A DNA stretch of 64,000 nt from Ifrita kowaldi (taxonomy: Eukaryota; Chordata; Aves; Passeriformes; Cinclosomatidae), in the NCBI GenBank assembly GCA_013398055.1, contig VZRS01002397.1, positions 310,001 through 374,000 on the forward strand, in the 5' to 3' direction. A program made the position numbers and the translations under genes. Below, piece after piece: positions 23,833-36,344 of this stretch. Every line of letters starts with the position of its first letter. The first letter of the stretch is position 1. The notes under the pieces are model-generated. The model saw only the letters and a program-made list of their open reading frames with translations. It had not been told where the DNA came from and ran no database searches.

Positions 23833-26800
23833 AAAAATTAAAATTTTATACTTGTGAGGATGCAGAGAACAGTCCCTCTCTCTCATCTTGTTAAGAATAA
23901 GGTAGGTCATCTTGTTAAGAAGCACAACAGTTTGAATTCTGCAGATACTATCAGAACAGCACTGTGAGGGCACAGTAGGAGGAACTGCATGAATGCAGCT
24001 CTGATGTAACTGTAAAACTGTAAGTATTAATTTACTACTGCATTGCCTATTTCATGGAGGTGTGAAAGAATGAATGTTGTAGTTGAAATGTCACCTGCGA
24101 AACTAGTCAAGCCTAATAGTAGCAAATGGCAGTATCTTTTGCTAAATTGGGCTAGTACTTGCATGTGGTCAGGCGGTGTTTTGAGTGTGGTACTCAAAGA
24201 AAAGAGTGAAATACTGAGCAGAATCAGGATGTTGCATTGTACTAGATAAGACAGTCTGCTGGCAGGAGAAACCCATGGGATCTGGTCCCGGCTATGTAGT
24301 TTGTTTAGTGCTGGTTTTGCTTTGTTTTCTGATTGTCTACATAATGTCAGGCCATGGAGCTGAGACCAGGACCTAAATCTTGTCCTAAGAGGCAGGTACC
24401 CTGAGCAGCAAACATGGAAGTCAGTCTCTTTTGCCCACATCCCACTCTCCCTGTGTCATTGCTCTTGCATTTTTATAGCTGGAGAATCCAGGATAAACAG
24501 GAGATCATGCTTTCCAGGACTGTACTGTCTAGTACTTCAGAGAACTTTTTTTGGAGGTGGGAAACTGGACTTCAATTCCAGATCTTTGTTTTGTGCAAAG
24601 TGAGTAAGTATCAGATGGAAAAAAGCTGGATTTCCTGAAGCACTTGTGCATTCACTGGACTCAGCACTGCTGCTGATGTACCTTTCCTGAGCAAACCACT
24701 CTGATCAGACTCCTGTAGGGACATTGCTGGGAGCAAGACATTTAGGTTATGCTCTGTCTCACATCTGGACCACTGGCATTCTGCACTGCGCACTCTTGGT
24801 CAGTTCTGTGTGTGAAAGAAAACCTTGCAACCTCACATCTAAAGTGCAAATGTCAGATGTCAATTGAAAAGCTAGCACTGATAAGTCTTTCTGTTGCTGC
24901 AGTGAGGGATTTCTGGGTACTTTTATGGAGGATTCTGCTCAAGTTATGTTTTAGATAATTAAACTACCTCTTAATCTCTTACAGTTTGTCACTGCATAAT
25001 TTTATTAAGTCTCACTGTACTTATTTGTTCTCTATTATTAAAACAAAATGTAGAAAGAAGAGATCCAAATAATATTAATCTGTTTTTCCTAATCTGAGAT
25101 ATGTACGTGGACAAAAGGGCACTCTTCTAATAAATCAACACACCAGCTCCTCACAGTACAGTACCAGCAGTAATCAGGTAAAACATACCTGTTGTGTAAT
25201 CCTGTGCTGCATTGTAAATTTGGTATTAATGTAATGCTTCAAAAGCTAACAGAACATTTAGTTGATATACTGCATCTCTCTATTATGTATAATATCTCTT
25301 CATAAATATGCATGCATAACAAAACTGGCAATTTGAGGAATTTATGTAAAACTCATGAATTCTCTTTGAAATTACAGGTCCTCAAGATATATCTGTTTCA
25401 ACCTGCATGCTCTATATTGATGAAAAGAAGTTCTTTCTTTTTTCCTAACCTTTGTAGTGCATTGAATTTTCAAAGGACACTGCCACAAGGCCAACCATGG
25501 AACGTAATGAAATGCTGGCAAGCTGAAATCAAATGGAAGACCTTCAGATATAAAGAGCTGGAAATTGCTCAGAATGATTTATTGTCCCAAGTGTGTTAGT
25601 TACCAAAACATGGATCGCATCTTGGGAATGCTTGGTGATGCTGAAAGAGAAGTAAAAGTTAAAGGGAAGGGAAGTAGAAGTTAAAAAATGGGAGGTAGCT
25701 TAATGGCCATTCTGGAGTAAGACAAGAAATCAGAAGAAAAAACTTGTTGCAGGAATGCAAGAAGTTATTTTCTGGTGTCACAGCCAGATAGAGACAGTTG
25801 AAAACGTACAGTTAGTGGAATTACAAGGCTAGATTCAAATTAATTTTTGACCAGTTTAGGTGAACCTAGTTAGACAATAAATGGAGCTGGGATAACCTTC
25901 GGTGGATACAGTGAGAAGTTGGAGAGAGCTAAAGTAAAGGCCTTAATTATGAAACTTTCAGACTTCTGGTATACTTGGCAGTCTTGAAATACAATCATGA
26001 ACATACTTAAATCAAAACTATTTTAAGGTAGGTTTTCAACCCTTAAACTCTTCAACCTTTACTTAAAAATCTGTACATTGTGGGTATGGATATTCAAATA
26101 TGGCTCCTAGTGAACAGATACACTTTCAAAACAGAAAGCGAAGTGCTTCTTTTTAATGTAAAAAGCTTACATGTTAATTCATGCCTGGGGGCTTCTGAAA
26201 TTGAAAAATGCAAGAAAAGTAAGAGGATGAATAATTGCTAGTACTATTATGCTGAGACTTTAACATTGAACTTCCAAGTGCTGAAATGAAGAAAGAGGTA
26301 CAAGCCTGGTAGACTTTGACTCAGCATTATGGTTTAAGGCTTAGGTATGCTGTAATATGAAAAAAAGTGCATTATATAGCAGTTTTGAGAAAGGATTTCT
26401 TAAGCCTCTCTACCAGGGGATGGTGAAAGATTTGTTTTGGTCTGTTCAGTGTGAGCATCCTAGAAGGAACTTCTGGAACCAGTGTAGTTTATGGGTTTCT
26501 ATTACTTTGGTGGTAAGTTTAAAGAAACGTGTACTTACAAAACTCTTTACAAATGTCCCAGTTTCATAAAAGCTGCATCTTTCTCAGCCTTTGTATTAAG
26601 ACCAGAAGTAGTTACTGTAAGCAGGCGACGTGGATCAACTGTTTCAGAAATGAAAAACACCATTTTTCACTCATGAGTTTTATTTACTTAGAATTTATTT
26701 CTTGTGAGACTAGGTTGGAACTTTTGAAGCACAGGACAAAAGGACAGTGGGGTTTCAACACCAGATAACGAAAAAACAAAACCCCGGTGCCATAAGAGGA

Positions 26801-28584
26801 CATAGAATTCTTACTGACCAAATTGCTTAGCTACTGCTGCATGAAAGAGAGTTTATTTAAGGTATGTCTGTCAGTGCCTCTGCACTGTTTCTATGACATT
26901 TATTTCCAAAAGCCTGTATTTTACACTGAATTAGGCAACTTTCATTTTCCTGAGTTACAACAGTTGACATTAGGATATATTAAGGCAGCAGTCTAACAAT
27001 TATTATGTAGAGTCAATTTCAGATTATTTTGGTAGTGTACCTAAAGTGATCACATGCTTTACATTCACTACGGGAAGGTCAGTATCCCTTTGGAAGTAGA
27101 AAGGATTTTAATTCTTAATTCCTATTAAATCTATTGGGAGTTAAGCAGAGAAACATCTGTCAAAACTCATGAAATTTCAGATTTCTAGTCCTTTACCTTT
27201 CTATCTACAGCTATAATAATTTCCTTGCTGGCCCTTCTGAATTGAGAGCATGTAATCCTTTTTGCTGGGATTTCAGTGTTACTTCTGGACAGGAATAGAA
27301 AATGTACAAAGTTATTATTTAGTACATAGAACCTTGTGTAGACTAGGTGAAAGGAGTTCCTGAGGAAAATTTTGACACAGACACAAACAGATTGCTTTTA
27401 TTACTGAAATAATAAGAACAACAATGCAGAAAGGTAAGCAGATGTACATCAGTCATGTACAGCACACATACATTACAAGTGTGCAAAGAGGCACTTTATA
27501 TTAGTATGGTGTCCTTGGGAGTGGGCTGGCTTGTGGATTTTCCTTTGCCTTTGTTGATAAATCTGGGGCGGGGGAGGGGGAACAGTGGAGTCTAAGTTGA
27601 ATACACAAGTTTTGTATTTGTGGAATAAGAATGGGGAGAATAATTTTTTTCTAATATTTATTAAGATGTAGGTCAAATAATTTACTGGTAGCAGACTGAA
27701 AGAAAAAAAAAAGACCGACTCTATTTTAAGAACCAATTTAGATTTTCACATAAATGGAAATCAAGAATAATTCTACTGCATTACACAGAAGTATAAGGGC
27801 TGGTGCAAGGTCAGAATGAAGCCTCTTGTGTTTTCTGTTCAAAATGAATTTAAATCAGGATGACTGCACTGATTTCAGCAGCTTCAGGCTGTTTTTAAAC
27901 CAGATGAAAATTTGGCATTCAGTTACCACAATAAATAATTCAGCTAATATTTTTCTAAGAAAAGAGATGTGGATGGAGATTGTATGGCTGCAGTTCCCAA
28001 TGAGTACCATCTGGTGCAAGATGTACTACTGGTCAAATGACAGGGACTCCTCCATCCTATCAGCGTATCTACTGCATCCAAACCTGTATTTTGTATTTGA
28101 CCTTGTCCTAAACTCCCACTGATGCCAATGGGAACTCCATGTGCAACAGTCTTTTATTCTGGCTGTCAAATCTTAATATTTTCAAAATGTTGACTTGGGC
28201 AGGAGTTGACATAATTCACATTTGGGGCTTTACACTGAAGCATTTGAATTCCTTTGGAGTACAGTACTAGCCCCATAAACCCATCTCTAAAAATCCCACT
28301 CTGAAAAGAGGATTAGTGTACATGTGTTGCATTTGCTCCCTTTTTTCCATAACCTTTTAATGCCTCAGGGATTGAATTTCACTAGACACAGTGGGAGAAT
28401 CCTGGTACATCTGGTTTCCCTGTGGTCTTACATGATGACTGAACAGCCTCACAGCTTTTGCAGTCAGGTTCCCTATGGGCTCACACTGTGATTAGATTTG
28501 TTCACCACAAATATATCCTTGTTTGCAATGAAGATACGAATGAATTGAGCTTCTGTTTATGCATCCCATTCACAAATAGGATTT

Positions 28585-28665
28585 CATGGAATCATACAGT
28601 AAATTAGGTTGGAAAGGACCTCTGGAGGTCACCTTGTATATTTCTTGGCTCAGACTCCTCCCCAA
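28585..28665 (-). repeat. CR1 LINE 3'-end fragment
   Basis: The words 'atggaatcatacag', 'aggttggaaaggacc' and 'tctggaggtcacc' are the reverse complement of the CR1 3' tail. The terminal octamer is worn. The fragment fades out after 'cagactcctcccc'. Confidence 0.85.
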
Positions 28666-30452
28666 AGATGATTTCTGTTTTCCCTTTTTTTTTGGATGGA
28701 CAATTTAGACTATCCTTTCATCTGACAGCGCCCTCTGCTTTTCTACCTCTCCTAGATGTATTCACCCCAGCCAACATGGACGCTGTATGTTAAGTTTATA
28801 TACAGGGCTTTTAAAAATTAAGTGTACCAACAATATTAAATTTTGAAATGTGAAATCTGGCATGGAAGGTTAAAGATGTATAAGCCACACAGCTATTCCT
28901 GAATGCTTAAACAAATAGCTCATCACCTATTTGGCTTTTTGCACAGTAGGAGATGAATCTATGGACTGAGAGGGTAGCAGTGGCCTGGGCATGCATTTGG
29001 CACCCAGGGAGACCCAGCTGTCTGTCACTTCCTAGGCAAGATTTGAGGTTAGCCAGCATCCTGTGCATCGGGACAGCCTGCTGCCATAGCCCTGTCGTGG
29101 GGGATGGTTGTGGCAAAGTTAGATGGGATTCAGAAGGTCACCCCTTTAGAAGAAGAGCTTGATTTCAGTTTAGGACAATAAATCTTTTTGAGCTGACTTC
29201 ATTGAGATTTGCACTAGGGTCATAATTATTACTAAATAATATGGACTTGTTCTTGGAAAAGCACTTTTTGCCTATTTTTGATATTTTTTTTGTGATTTAC
29301 AAATACAATAGGATGAAAAACAGGGCTGTATGACATTTACTGCTGAATAGTGTTTTCTTATTGGCTAGTGCTCCATATGTACAATCAGCATCCTTAATTT
29401 TATATGGTTTTTTATTTGTTTCTTTTTATGAAAAAGGACTTTTTTTTTTTAGTAGATATAGACCACTTTACAGATTATATACTGTCTGCAAATATCAGAT
29501 AGACTTTTGGAATTTGATCACAAATGACCTTTCTGAAATGATCAGATTTTAAAAAAACTTAATTGCTCCTTGTTTTTCATGCAGATGCTGAAATAAATAT
29601 GTGCTGTTGAGGAAAAATGAGTCAATATGGCTTCTGCTGATCTTCCAGGTTATTTGAATAGATAAAAAAAAATTTCAAACTGCTACCATGGGACTTAAGA
29701 ACAATCATGTTAGGTTAAATACTGAGAAATAAGTGCAGGTATTGAGCATGTAATTTCCATAACCATATCAGTTCAGAAATAGGTTGGCAGAAAATGTCCT
29801 AGAAAAATTCTAGAATTAAAGACATTCTAATTTCACAGGTAACTCATAAAATTGAAAGTGAACATATATTGATAAAAGTGACAATTTTCTTCACTTTATT
29901 TCTGCCTAGATTAAAATTGGTCATGTTTTAGGATGGTTGCTTTTCTTTGAGAGGGTAGGGAATGACATGGAGTTATTTATTATTAGCACTGACACAGTGT
30001 GTGCAATCAGCTGCACAAACAAAAGAACACAAAAACAGAAGAAAAAGACAGACCCTTCTCTTCTAAGTTTTACAGAACTGTGTTGCTCTGCAGTGTTTTA
30101 GCTCCATTCAGGAAAAGAAAGTAATTTTCATGCTTTTATACTTGCCAAGTGGAGAGTAGCAGTATGAAGATGTATGCAAAATTGTAGTGCCTTGAATGAT
30201 TGGCAGCTGAGAAAGCTGCCAGTACTGCTGGTTCCAGTTGAAATTTCCAAGACAATGACTAGTGAGGAGGAACACGGCCAATACAGGAAGACTGAAGCAG
30301 AACACAAACTTTAACCCAACCCAACAGCAACATCTAGTTTTCTACAACAGCGTGCTTGTGGACACAATTCTCTCTTCCCTGCCTCTAATGTTTGCAACTC
30401 CTAGGCCTGATGGAGGGCACTCTGCTTTCAGGCCTTCACTTATGCTGTGTAA

Positions 30453-31308
30453 TGCACCTTCAGCAAATCTGTTGATGACACCAAGCTGTGTCATGCAGAT
30501 GATCCACCAGAGGAAAGGGATGCCTTCCAGAGGAACCTTGACAGGCTCAAGTGGTAGTCCCATGTGAACCTCATCTCATGACGTTGAACAAAGTGAAGTG
30601 CAAGGTCCTATACCTGGGTTAGGGCAATCCCAGACAGACCTACAGGCTTGGTGGAGAGGTGATTGAGAGCAGCCCTGCAGAGAAAGACTTGGGGTAATGG
30701 TTGATGAAAAACTCAACATGAGGCAGGAGCGTGCACTTGCAACCCAGAAAAACAACTGTCTCAGGCTGTATCAAAAGCAGTGTGGCCAGCAGGTCGAAAG
30801 AGGTGATTCTCCTGTTCCACTCTGCCCTTGTAAGACCCCACCTGGGCTACTGGGTACAGACCTACAGAAAGTCCTACAGCTCCCAACAGAAGAAGGGCAT
30901 TGAACTCTTGGACCAGAGGAGGGCCACAAAGCTGATGACTGGAGCACTTCCCCTAAAAGCAGGCTGAGAAAGTTGGGGCTATTCAGCCTGGAGATGGTTG
31001 CATGGAGACCTCATAGCATCCTTTCAATCTCTGAGGGGGCCTACAGGGAAGCCAGAGAGGGACTCTTCATCAGGAACTGCAGTGACGGGACAGTGAGTAA
31101 TGGGTACAAATTAAAAGAGAGGAAATTTAGGTTAGATACTAACTGTGAGGATGGTGAAACACTGGAACAGGTTGCCCAGGGAGGGTCTGGATGCTCCAAC
31201 CCTGGCCAGGTTGGATAAGGCCTTGAGGAACCTGGCCATGGCAGGGAGGGTTGGCACTAGATGATCTTTAAGGGCCATTCCAACCCATTAACATTCTATG
31301 ATTCTATG
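30453..31308 (+). mobile_element. CR1 LINE, 5'-truncated, 3' part of ORF2 and tail
   Basis: About 855 bases match the CR1 layout. It starts in the 3' part of the reverse-transcriptase ORF ('gttgatgacaccaagctg'), continues through 'agtgtggccagcaggtcgaa' and 'ggagggccacaaagctgatga', and runs to 'ctggaacaggttgcccaggg'. It ends in the tail 'caacccattaacattctatg attctatg' at 31308. The reading frame is broken by many stops and indels, so the copy is dead. The missing 5' portion is typical of target-primed reverse transcription that stopped early. I saw no target duplication. Confidence 0.93.
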
Positions 31309-31309
31309 G

Positions 31310-34300
31310 GTCTCTTTGTTTAGCACACTAAAGGGACGTTTTATTTTTCTCATGAAAATCTCTGTTTTGATCTGATCAGATGAATTATCCAGAAACAAAA
31401 GGCTCTGCAGACTGTCTAGTATACCTGTACCTTAATGTGACAGAGCTTCCCATGCATTTTCAAATTCCATTACGGAGAAACTGAGCTCAGACCAATACAA
31501 GGTCTGGAAATGTTTTGAATGCCTATATCATTTTATTGTTCTTTTAATTTTAGTTCAAAGAAAGATGTAATTTTATGTTATTTACTATATCATACCTGGT
31601 ATATAAATTCCAGGTTGCTTGCTGGAAAACTTGCTTTCCAAATGTAATATTTTGTGTTACTGTGTATTCATGTGAACTGAAACCTTTTGTAATTTAAAAA
31701 CTGATTACATTCTTTAAGAATTAAACACTTAGCAGTGTAGTCAATGTCTAATGTATTAAAAACTTGTCACTTAAAAGTTCTAAAGATTGATTTCGGCAGA
31801 AATTAAGTAGTTGGGGTCCTGTGCATCAATAGTCACATCAGATCTTGCCCAATATGTTTTGCTGCATTTGGTTCTGATTTAGTAGTCTCACTTTTTTCAT
31901 CTGGTGAACAACACACACTTCCTGTTGACTTCAGATCATTCACTGTTTGTTCAAGTGTAAACTGGGAGGACAACCAGACCCAAGCTCTCTCCTTCTACCA
32001 CTCCTAACAATCTCATCATTACACCAGTTTAGAACTGCCAAACCTTTCATCAGATGTAGAAATGAATGGAAAGGTTACTTCCGTAGCATAATAATTAGGG
32101 CATTTATCATGTTAACAGACCTATTAAGGTTCATCCATTTAGCCATGGTTATCTTGTTATAAACAGTGAACTCCCCTTCTCACAAAGCTTAAGTAAAGAG
32201 CATTATGCAAAGGGGAACCGGGGCTTTAGACTGTGTCTACTCAGTACACAAGGGTCTGGGCTAGTCCAGGGACAGCTCCCATGGAAGGGCATAGTGGCTG
32301 AGAACCACAAGCACAACACACTTCAGAAGAATCAGTGAGTGTCCTGGAGATACCAGCTGCTTTTTGTGACACCTCTTAAGCCAGTGATTCTCCTTCCACT
32401 TGCCTCAAGGCCAGAGCTGGGATGCAACCATTAATACTCGTAAATATATAAAGGTCATCAAATGCAAGATGTCACAGAATTGTCAGGCCTCACAATAGTA
32501 TTGAAGGTATGTCAGGACAAGTGAAGGCCTTCTGTCCATGCACAAAGGGACTGTACATGGGTTTTAGGATGGCTGTTTTTAGGTACACTATTGTTAAAGC
32601 ATATGGAAATCACAGCAGTCAAAAGCTACGCTTTCTTGTCCTGCAGGTTTTTTATCAGAGGGTAGGTTGTATTTGTTAAGAGATGGACATTGTCAGGCTG
32701 TTTCTACTTTCTGCTCTCAAAACAGCTACTAATAGTATTAGCTTAGTGCACAAAGTGAACTGACTTGTGCAGTAGCTGAAACCCTGAAAGAGCTAGAACC
32801 CTGTTTTTACAAAATGCTGGGATGAAACTAGCTCTTTCAAAGTTAGAAAAAAAAAAAGAAGAGTATAATTGAAATAACTAAAGCACTAGAATATAATATT
32901 TCATTAAAAAAAAAAAGCACAACAGGAAATGGTCCTTTATATCCTTGTGTCTCCAGCTAGAAAACTGACATAAATAGCTTTTCTGGTATATAGGCAACTA
33001 CGTAAGATATGTTGAAAATTCATAGTCAAAAGGAAAAATAAATACTTCAAGTTTTCCTTGTACCAGGCAAACAGGATTCTTTGCAACTACAAGCTGACAG
33101 TGTCAAAGTAAGGGGACCAGCTCCCTGAAGTGCTTTAAAGGAACAGTTATTGAAATGGAATGAGCAAGTAGTAGGACCAAGAGAAGTACACTCACTGCAC
33201 AAAGGTTAACTGAAGACATACCTTATGATACATCCGTTCATAAAGTTATCTAACATAAGCAAAATAGAAAATAGGAGCCAACAGAAGGAATTTCATCAGT
33301 TTCAGTCATTTCTGTCACCTCAATTTCCCTTTTAGTAAGAATTACTTCATCAAGCTGATGACAAATCATACATCAGTTTATTAAGACAGAGGAAAAACAG
33401 GGGTATCTGATTTTACACTGAAGTAATTGACAAATGTAAGTCTTTAACAATAAAGCTTCTGTCAGAACCCAGGAAACAAAGCCATTACACTGTGCAAACA
33501 CCTTTCAATGAAGTACATACAGCTTTGGGCAAATAACACAATTTCTCATGTCCCTATTGCCTGAAGATAATTACTTTGTTAAAATTTTGTTCTCCTGCAG
33601 TGGAACTGTTGCCCAATTCTGTGAAACTATTGCCACAGATCTTTTCCAAGGTGTAGATAAAGCACTCTGTGAAAATCTGCTTGTGTTAAAATGTATTCTA
33701 TTGAAAGAGCAATACCTAATATTTTACTGAAAAAATGGCAAAATTTTGTAACTTTGGGAACTCTAAAGTAAACTGAATGGCAATTTTGTGGGGGTTTTTT
33801 TTGCTTGTTTGTTTTTTGTTGTTTGTTTTTTATTTTGTTTAGGTAAGTTGGAGTATCAAAGATCACACTGCTTGCACCCACCCAGTTGAATTATCACATC
33901 AGGATCATCTACTCCTGCTAGGCAGCTTTCAAAGGTGATGCTACTGTCTGAAGCTCCTCTTAGGGCTGTAAATTTCATTTGTACACAGTAATTGTGCATT
34001 GTGTCCCTTTCTGCCAAAAGTGGCATGCAGAAATCAGAATTTGGAGAACATGATTTGCCCAATTACTTACATAAGACCTGCCCAACGACTCTTCTAGCCA
34101 TTGCTTTGTGCTCTACTGAACAGAGACACAGAGGAAGTGGAAGAATAGTATCAAAACAGCTCTGAAAGATAAAAGCCAAGACTTCTAGCAAAAATTCTAG
34201 GATTTTTTACTTTGGTTTTGGTCCTAATCTTCTGTGGTACTCATGTGCCTCAGTTAGGGAAACCTAAATGTTTAGCTAGCAATGTAAGTTTGTCATGAGG

Positions 34301-35278
34301 AATACACTCACAAACAATGGACCCGCTGACTAAACCCAGGATTTTAACAAAACAAGTTCTTTCTACATTGTAAAAGAAACATGTGCACGATTGTCTTGTT
34401 ATAATTTTAACAACCTTCTAATGCAGAAATACTACAGAGAATTCCTCATCGAAATAGCTTTGGAGAAAAAAGTACAAACACAGTAAGCCTTAAACCTGGT
34501 GTGCCTAGAGAAAAGCTGAGTACAAAAAAACAAGAGACAAAGTCCATATCCCTCATCTGATTTACATAGCCTTACATGTACTTTTCTGAAGTATTTAACT
34601 GAAATACATGTGAAAGAAAAATGGTGGTCTCATTCTTAAGTGTATCTACTTGGTAATAAGAACACAGGCTACAGGAGTGGCATATTCTAAAATAAAAATG
34701 CTCTAAAAATATTCTAAAAAAAAAAAAAAGCCTTTCATATTTCCTTAGTTCTCTTAAGTCTCATCCATGTGACAGCAGAAGTGAGCTGTTAGGTGCTAAC
34801 TGTCATTACAGAGAACGTGAGCACGAGCACACAAGTTAGAGCAGTCTGCTCACTCGCTATCTAGTTAGGACTAATTTCAAAACTCTTGTCATCCTGACTG
34901 GAAAGATTAATAGCTGCTTCCTCCTGATTAAACATTGAAACCAAAATTATGGAACTTGTTGATGGCCTCCCTCACATGCTAAATTTATAAACTTTTACTG
35001 TGAGCCACTCTATAGTTTTACTTCCCCATTCGAAAAGTTTTTACCTCCTCTAAGGCAATATTTAATCACAAACAATATAAAATTATCTGTTTGTAACAAG
35101 GGCAGATTGTACAAATCGCTTTTACTGGGTAGTCTTGACTCTGTTGTACTGAACAGTAAGAGGGGTTTACAGAAATATCTACTACGTTTTTTGAAAGTTA
35201 TCCAGAACCGAAGCTCAGTCTTACACCCAAACCCAAACTGTGTTTGGAAATTCACTTCATCTGAGCATTTTCTTGAAA
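31310..35278. other. Intergenic / possible SMIM30 3' UTR, no other gene
   Basis: No coding exon is recognisable. The right-hand end should hold the SMIM30 3' UTR. The nearest minus-strand polyA-like signal is ATTAAA around 35050, about 220 bases after the stop. Canonical AATAAA signals occur only further out (in the T-rich repeat at 33.83 kb, and near 33.37 kb). Homopolymer A runs occur at 32850-32860, 32906-32916 and 34718-34731. Confidence 0.5.
33794..33840 (+). repeat. T/TG-rich simple repeat (TTTG)n
   Basis: A run of T tracts with interspersed G (TTTG, TTTTTTG units) over about 47 bases. It is a simple repeat that accounts for the Lys/Gln-rich open frame on the minus strand. Confidence 0.9.
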
Positions 35279-35464
35279 TCACTGCTGCCCATTCCTTCTC
35301 CGTGCATACAAGCCAAGGCAGGCGCAGAATCCGACGACACTGACAGTGAGGCCTAGAAGAAAGGCAATGGTATCTCCTGCATCCAGGGCTTCAGCTACTG
35401 GCAGCACCAGCAGCAGTGACACGAGGACCAGGAAAAGTTTTGAGGTGTTCTCGGTTGAAGGCAT
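35279..35464 (-). CDS. SMIM30: SMIM30, small integral membrane microprotein
   Basis: This is a 61-codon frame in one exon. Residues 1-9 (MPSTENTSK) are polar. Residues 10-26 are a Leu/Val-rich hydrophobic segment ending in a PVAEA signal-peptidase-like site. An acidic patch follows (ALDAGD, 26-31), then a membrane segment at about 32-54, and a basic tail YARRRNGQQ. The order of segments, the AGD..ALLG-like core, the CACLG word and the ARxRNGQ ending match vertebrate SMIM30 (about 59 residues in human, once annotated as LINC00998). Published work places SMIM30 in the ER/membrane fraction with roles in signalling and proliferation; I infer the same here by homology only. A splice acceptor lies 71 bases before the ATG, and no in-frame upstream ATG extends the frame. 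Its position next to GPR85 agrees with human 7q31. Confidence 0.88.
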   Translation of the reverse strand: MPSTENTSKLFLVLVSLLLVLPVAEALDAGDTIAFLLGLTVSVVGFCACLGLYARRRNGQQ

Positions 35465-35560
35465 GCTGACAACCAGCTGACCCCAAGGGGAAGTTAAATG
35501 AGGAAAGTGGTGGACAGCAGATACTTCAGTGGTATCTACAAGGAAAACAAAAGGAACATT
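35465..35560 (-). other. SMIM30: SMIM30 5' UTR and splice acceptor
   Basis: On the minus strand a clear polypyrimidine tract (TTCCTTTTGTTTTCCTTGTAG) ends in AG at 35536-35537, giving a first exon base at 35535 and 71 bases of 5' UTR before the ATG at 35464. This is a textbook acceptor. It implies at least one upstream non-coding exon. Confidence 0.8.
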
Positions 35561-35826
35561 ACAGGGTTTTCCTTCCTTCCTGCCTTCCCCCCTGGATTTG
35601 TCTTGCCAAAAGTCAACTGATGCGATTGCTGCATTACACGTATCTGTGTGGGGCTCATAAAATTTAGGTTTTATCTTCCCAATTACAAAAGTAAATGACT
35701 TATTATCATGAGACAGCCACAGTGGGTTTGCTAACTTGTTATGTAACTCTGTGGAAACTAACCTTTTGAAGCCTTACCGTAAGGTGAAGTCAGAACAGGC
35801 TCTCCTGCCTGCAGCTACCAGAGCCT

Positions 35827-35836
35827 GCTTACCTGG
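35827..35836 (-). other. SMIM30: Candidate splice donor of SMIM30 exon 1
   Basis: The minus strand reads CCAG|GTAAGC, with the last exon base at 35833. It lies about 300 bases upstream of the acceptor and at the downstream edge of the CpG island. A second, weaker donor-like site (AC|GGTAAGG) is at about 35772-35784. A short first intron of about 297 bases would result from the stronger site. Confidence 0.5.
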
Positions 35837-36344
35837 TGCACTGCTACACGGGCCTGTTTCACCAGGTGTTTAGGGCTCGATGGCTGCTGCACGTCGCTCA
35901 CCCACACTTCCTAACACCGGGCATCCTCGGGGTCCGTGAGCATGGACAGACTGCGGTACACTGGGGAGGGCGTGAATTAGCCTCCCGGGCAGTGCCACCG
36001 TGCACACCCTCACTGCGGGACAAATGTCCGTCGTGGTTCCTGTAACTTGGAAAGGTGCCCCGGAGGAGCACGCCAGTACCAGCCCGGACCGCCCTCTCCG
36101 CAATAGTTCTTCCCGCGGGGATGGCTCGTTCCCGGGGTGCACACGACAAAAACCCGCGCCGGGACACCCGAAGAAGCGNCGCTTCCCGGGGGACCTGGCC
36201 GGGGCCGCCGGCTGCTCCCCGGGGCGGCTCTCAGCCGGAGCCCCGGAGTGCCCGTGCTCCGATGAGCCTCGGCCCGTGAGAATGTCAGCAGAGAGAGCAG
36301 GGGCTCCGTGCCCTCACTGCGGCTCCATCGAAGTGAAAGTATAG
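35830..36344 (-). promoter_or_regulatory. CpG island, probable SMIM30 promoter and first exon
   Basis: GC and CpG content rise from about 35.87 kb and fall abruptly at about 36.34 kb. The densest part is 36.06-36.29 kb. It lies 0.4-0.9 kb upstream of the SMIM30 ATG, as expected for a broadly expressed gene's promoter. I see no convincing TATA box. There is one N at 36179. The start site cannot be fixed from sequence. The open frames of 74-114 codons in it are composition effects. Confidence 0.75.

Larger units (their letters stand above)
16891..28584. other. Intergenic sequence, no gene recognised
   Basis: About 11.7 kb without a supportable coding exon. Open frames here (up to 137 codons, at 24027-24440 minus) show no domain, repeat or family likeness, and their number is what chance predicts. 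Local structures around 23.4-23.9 kb are listed separately. Confidence 0.5.

Noticed and set aside
24027..24440. 137-codon minus-strand ORF
   Set aside because: There is no family likeness, and a shorter unrelated frame lies on the other strand. Treated as chance.
30697..31218. Short ORFs on the plus strand at 30.7-31.2 kb
   Set aside because: They are remnants of the CR1 ORF2 3' end, broken by stops and indels, not a host gene.
35836..36344. Several 65-114-codon ORFs near the SMIM30 start
   Set aside because: They overlap in all frames in a CpG island, with no conserved motif. The recognisable SMIM30 frame lies downstream of the splice acceptor.
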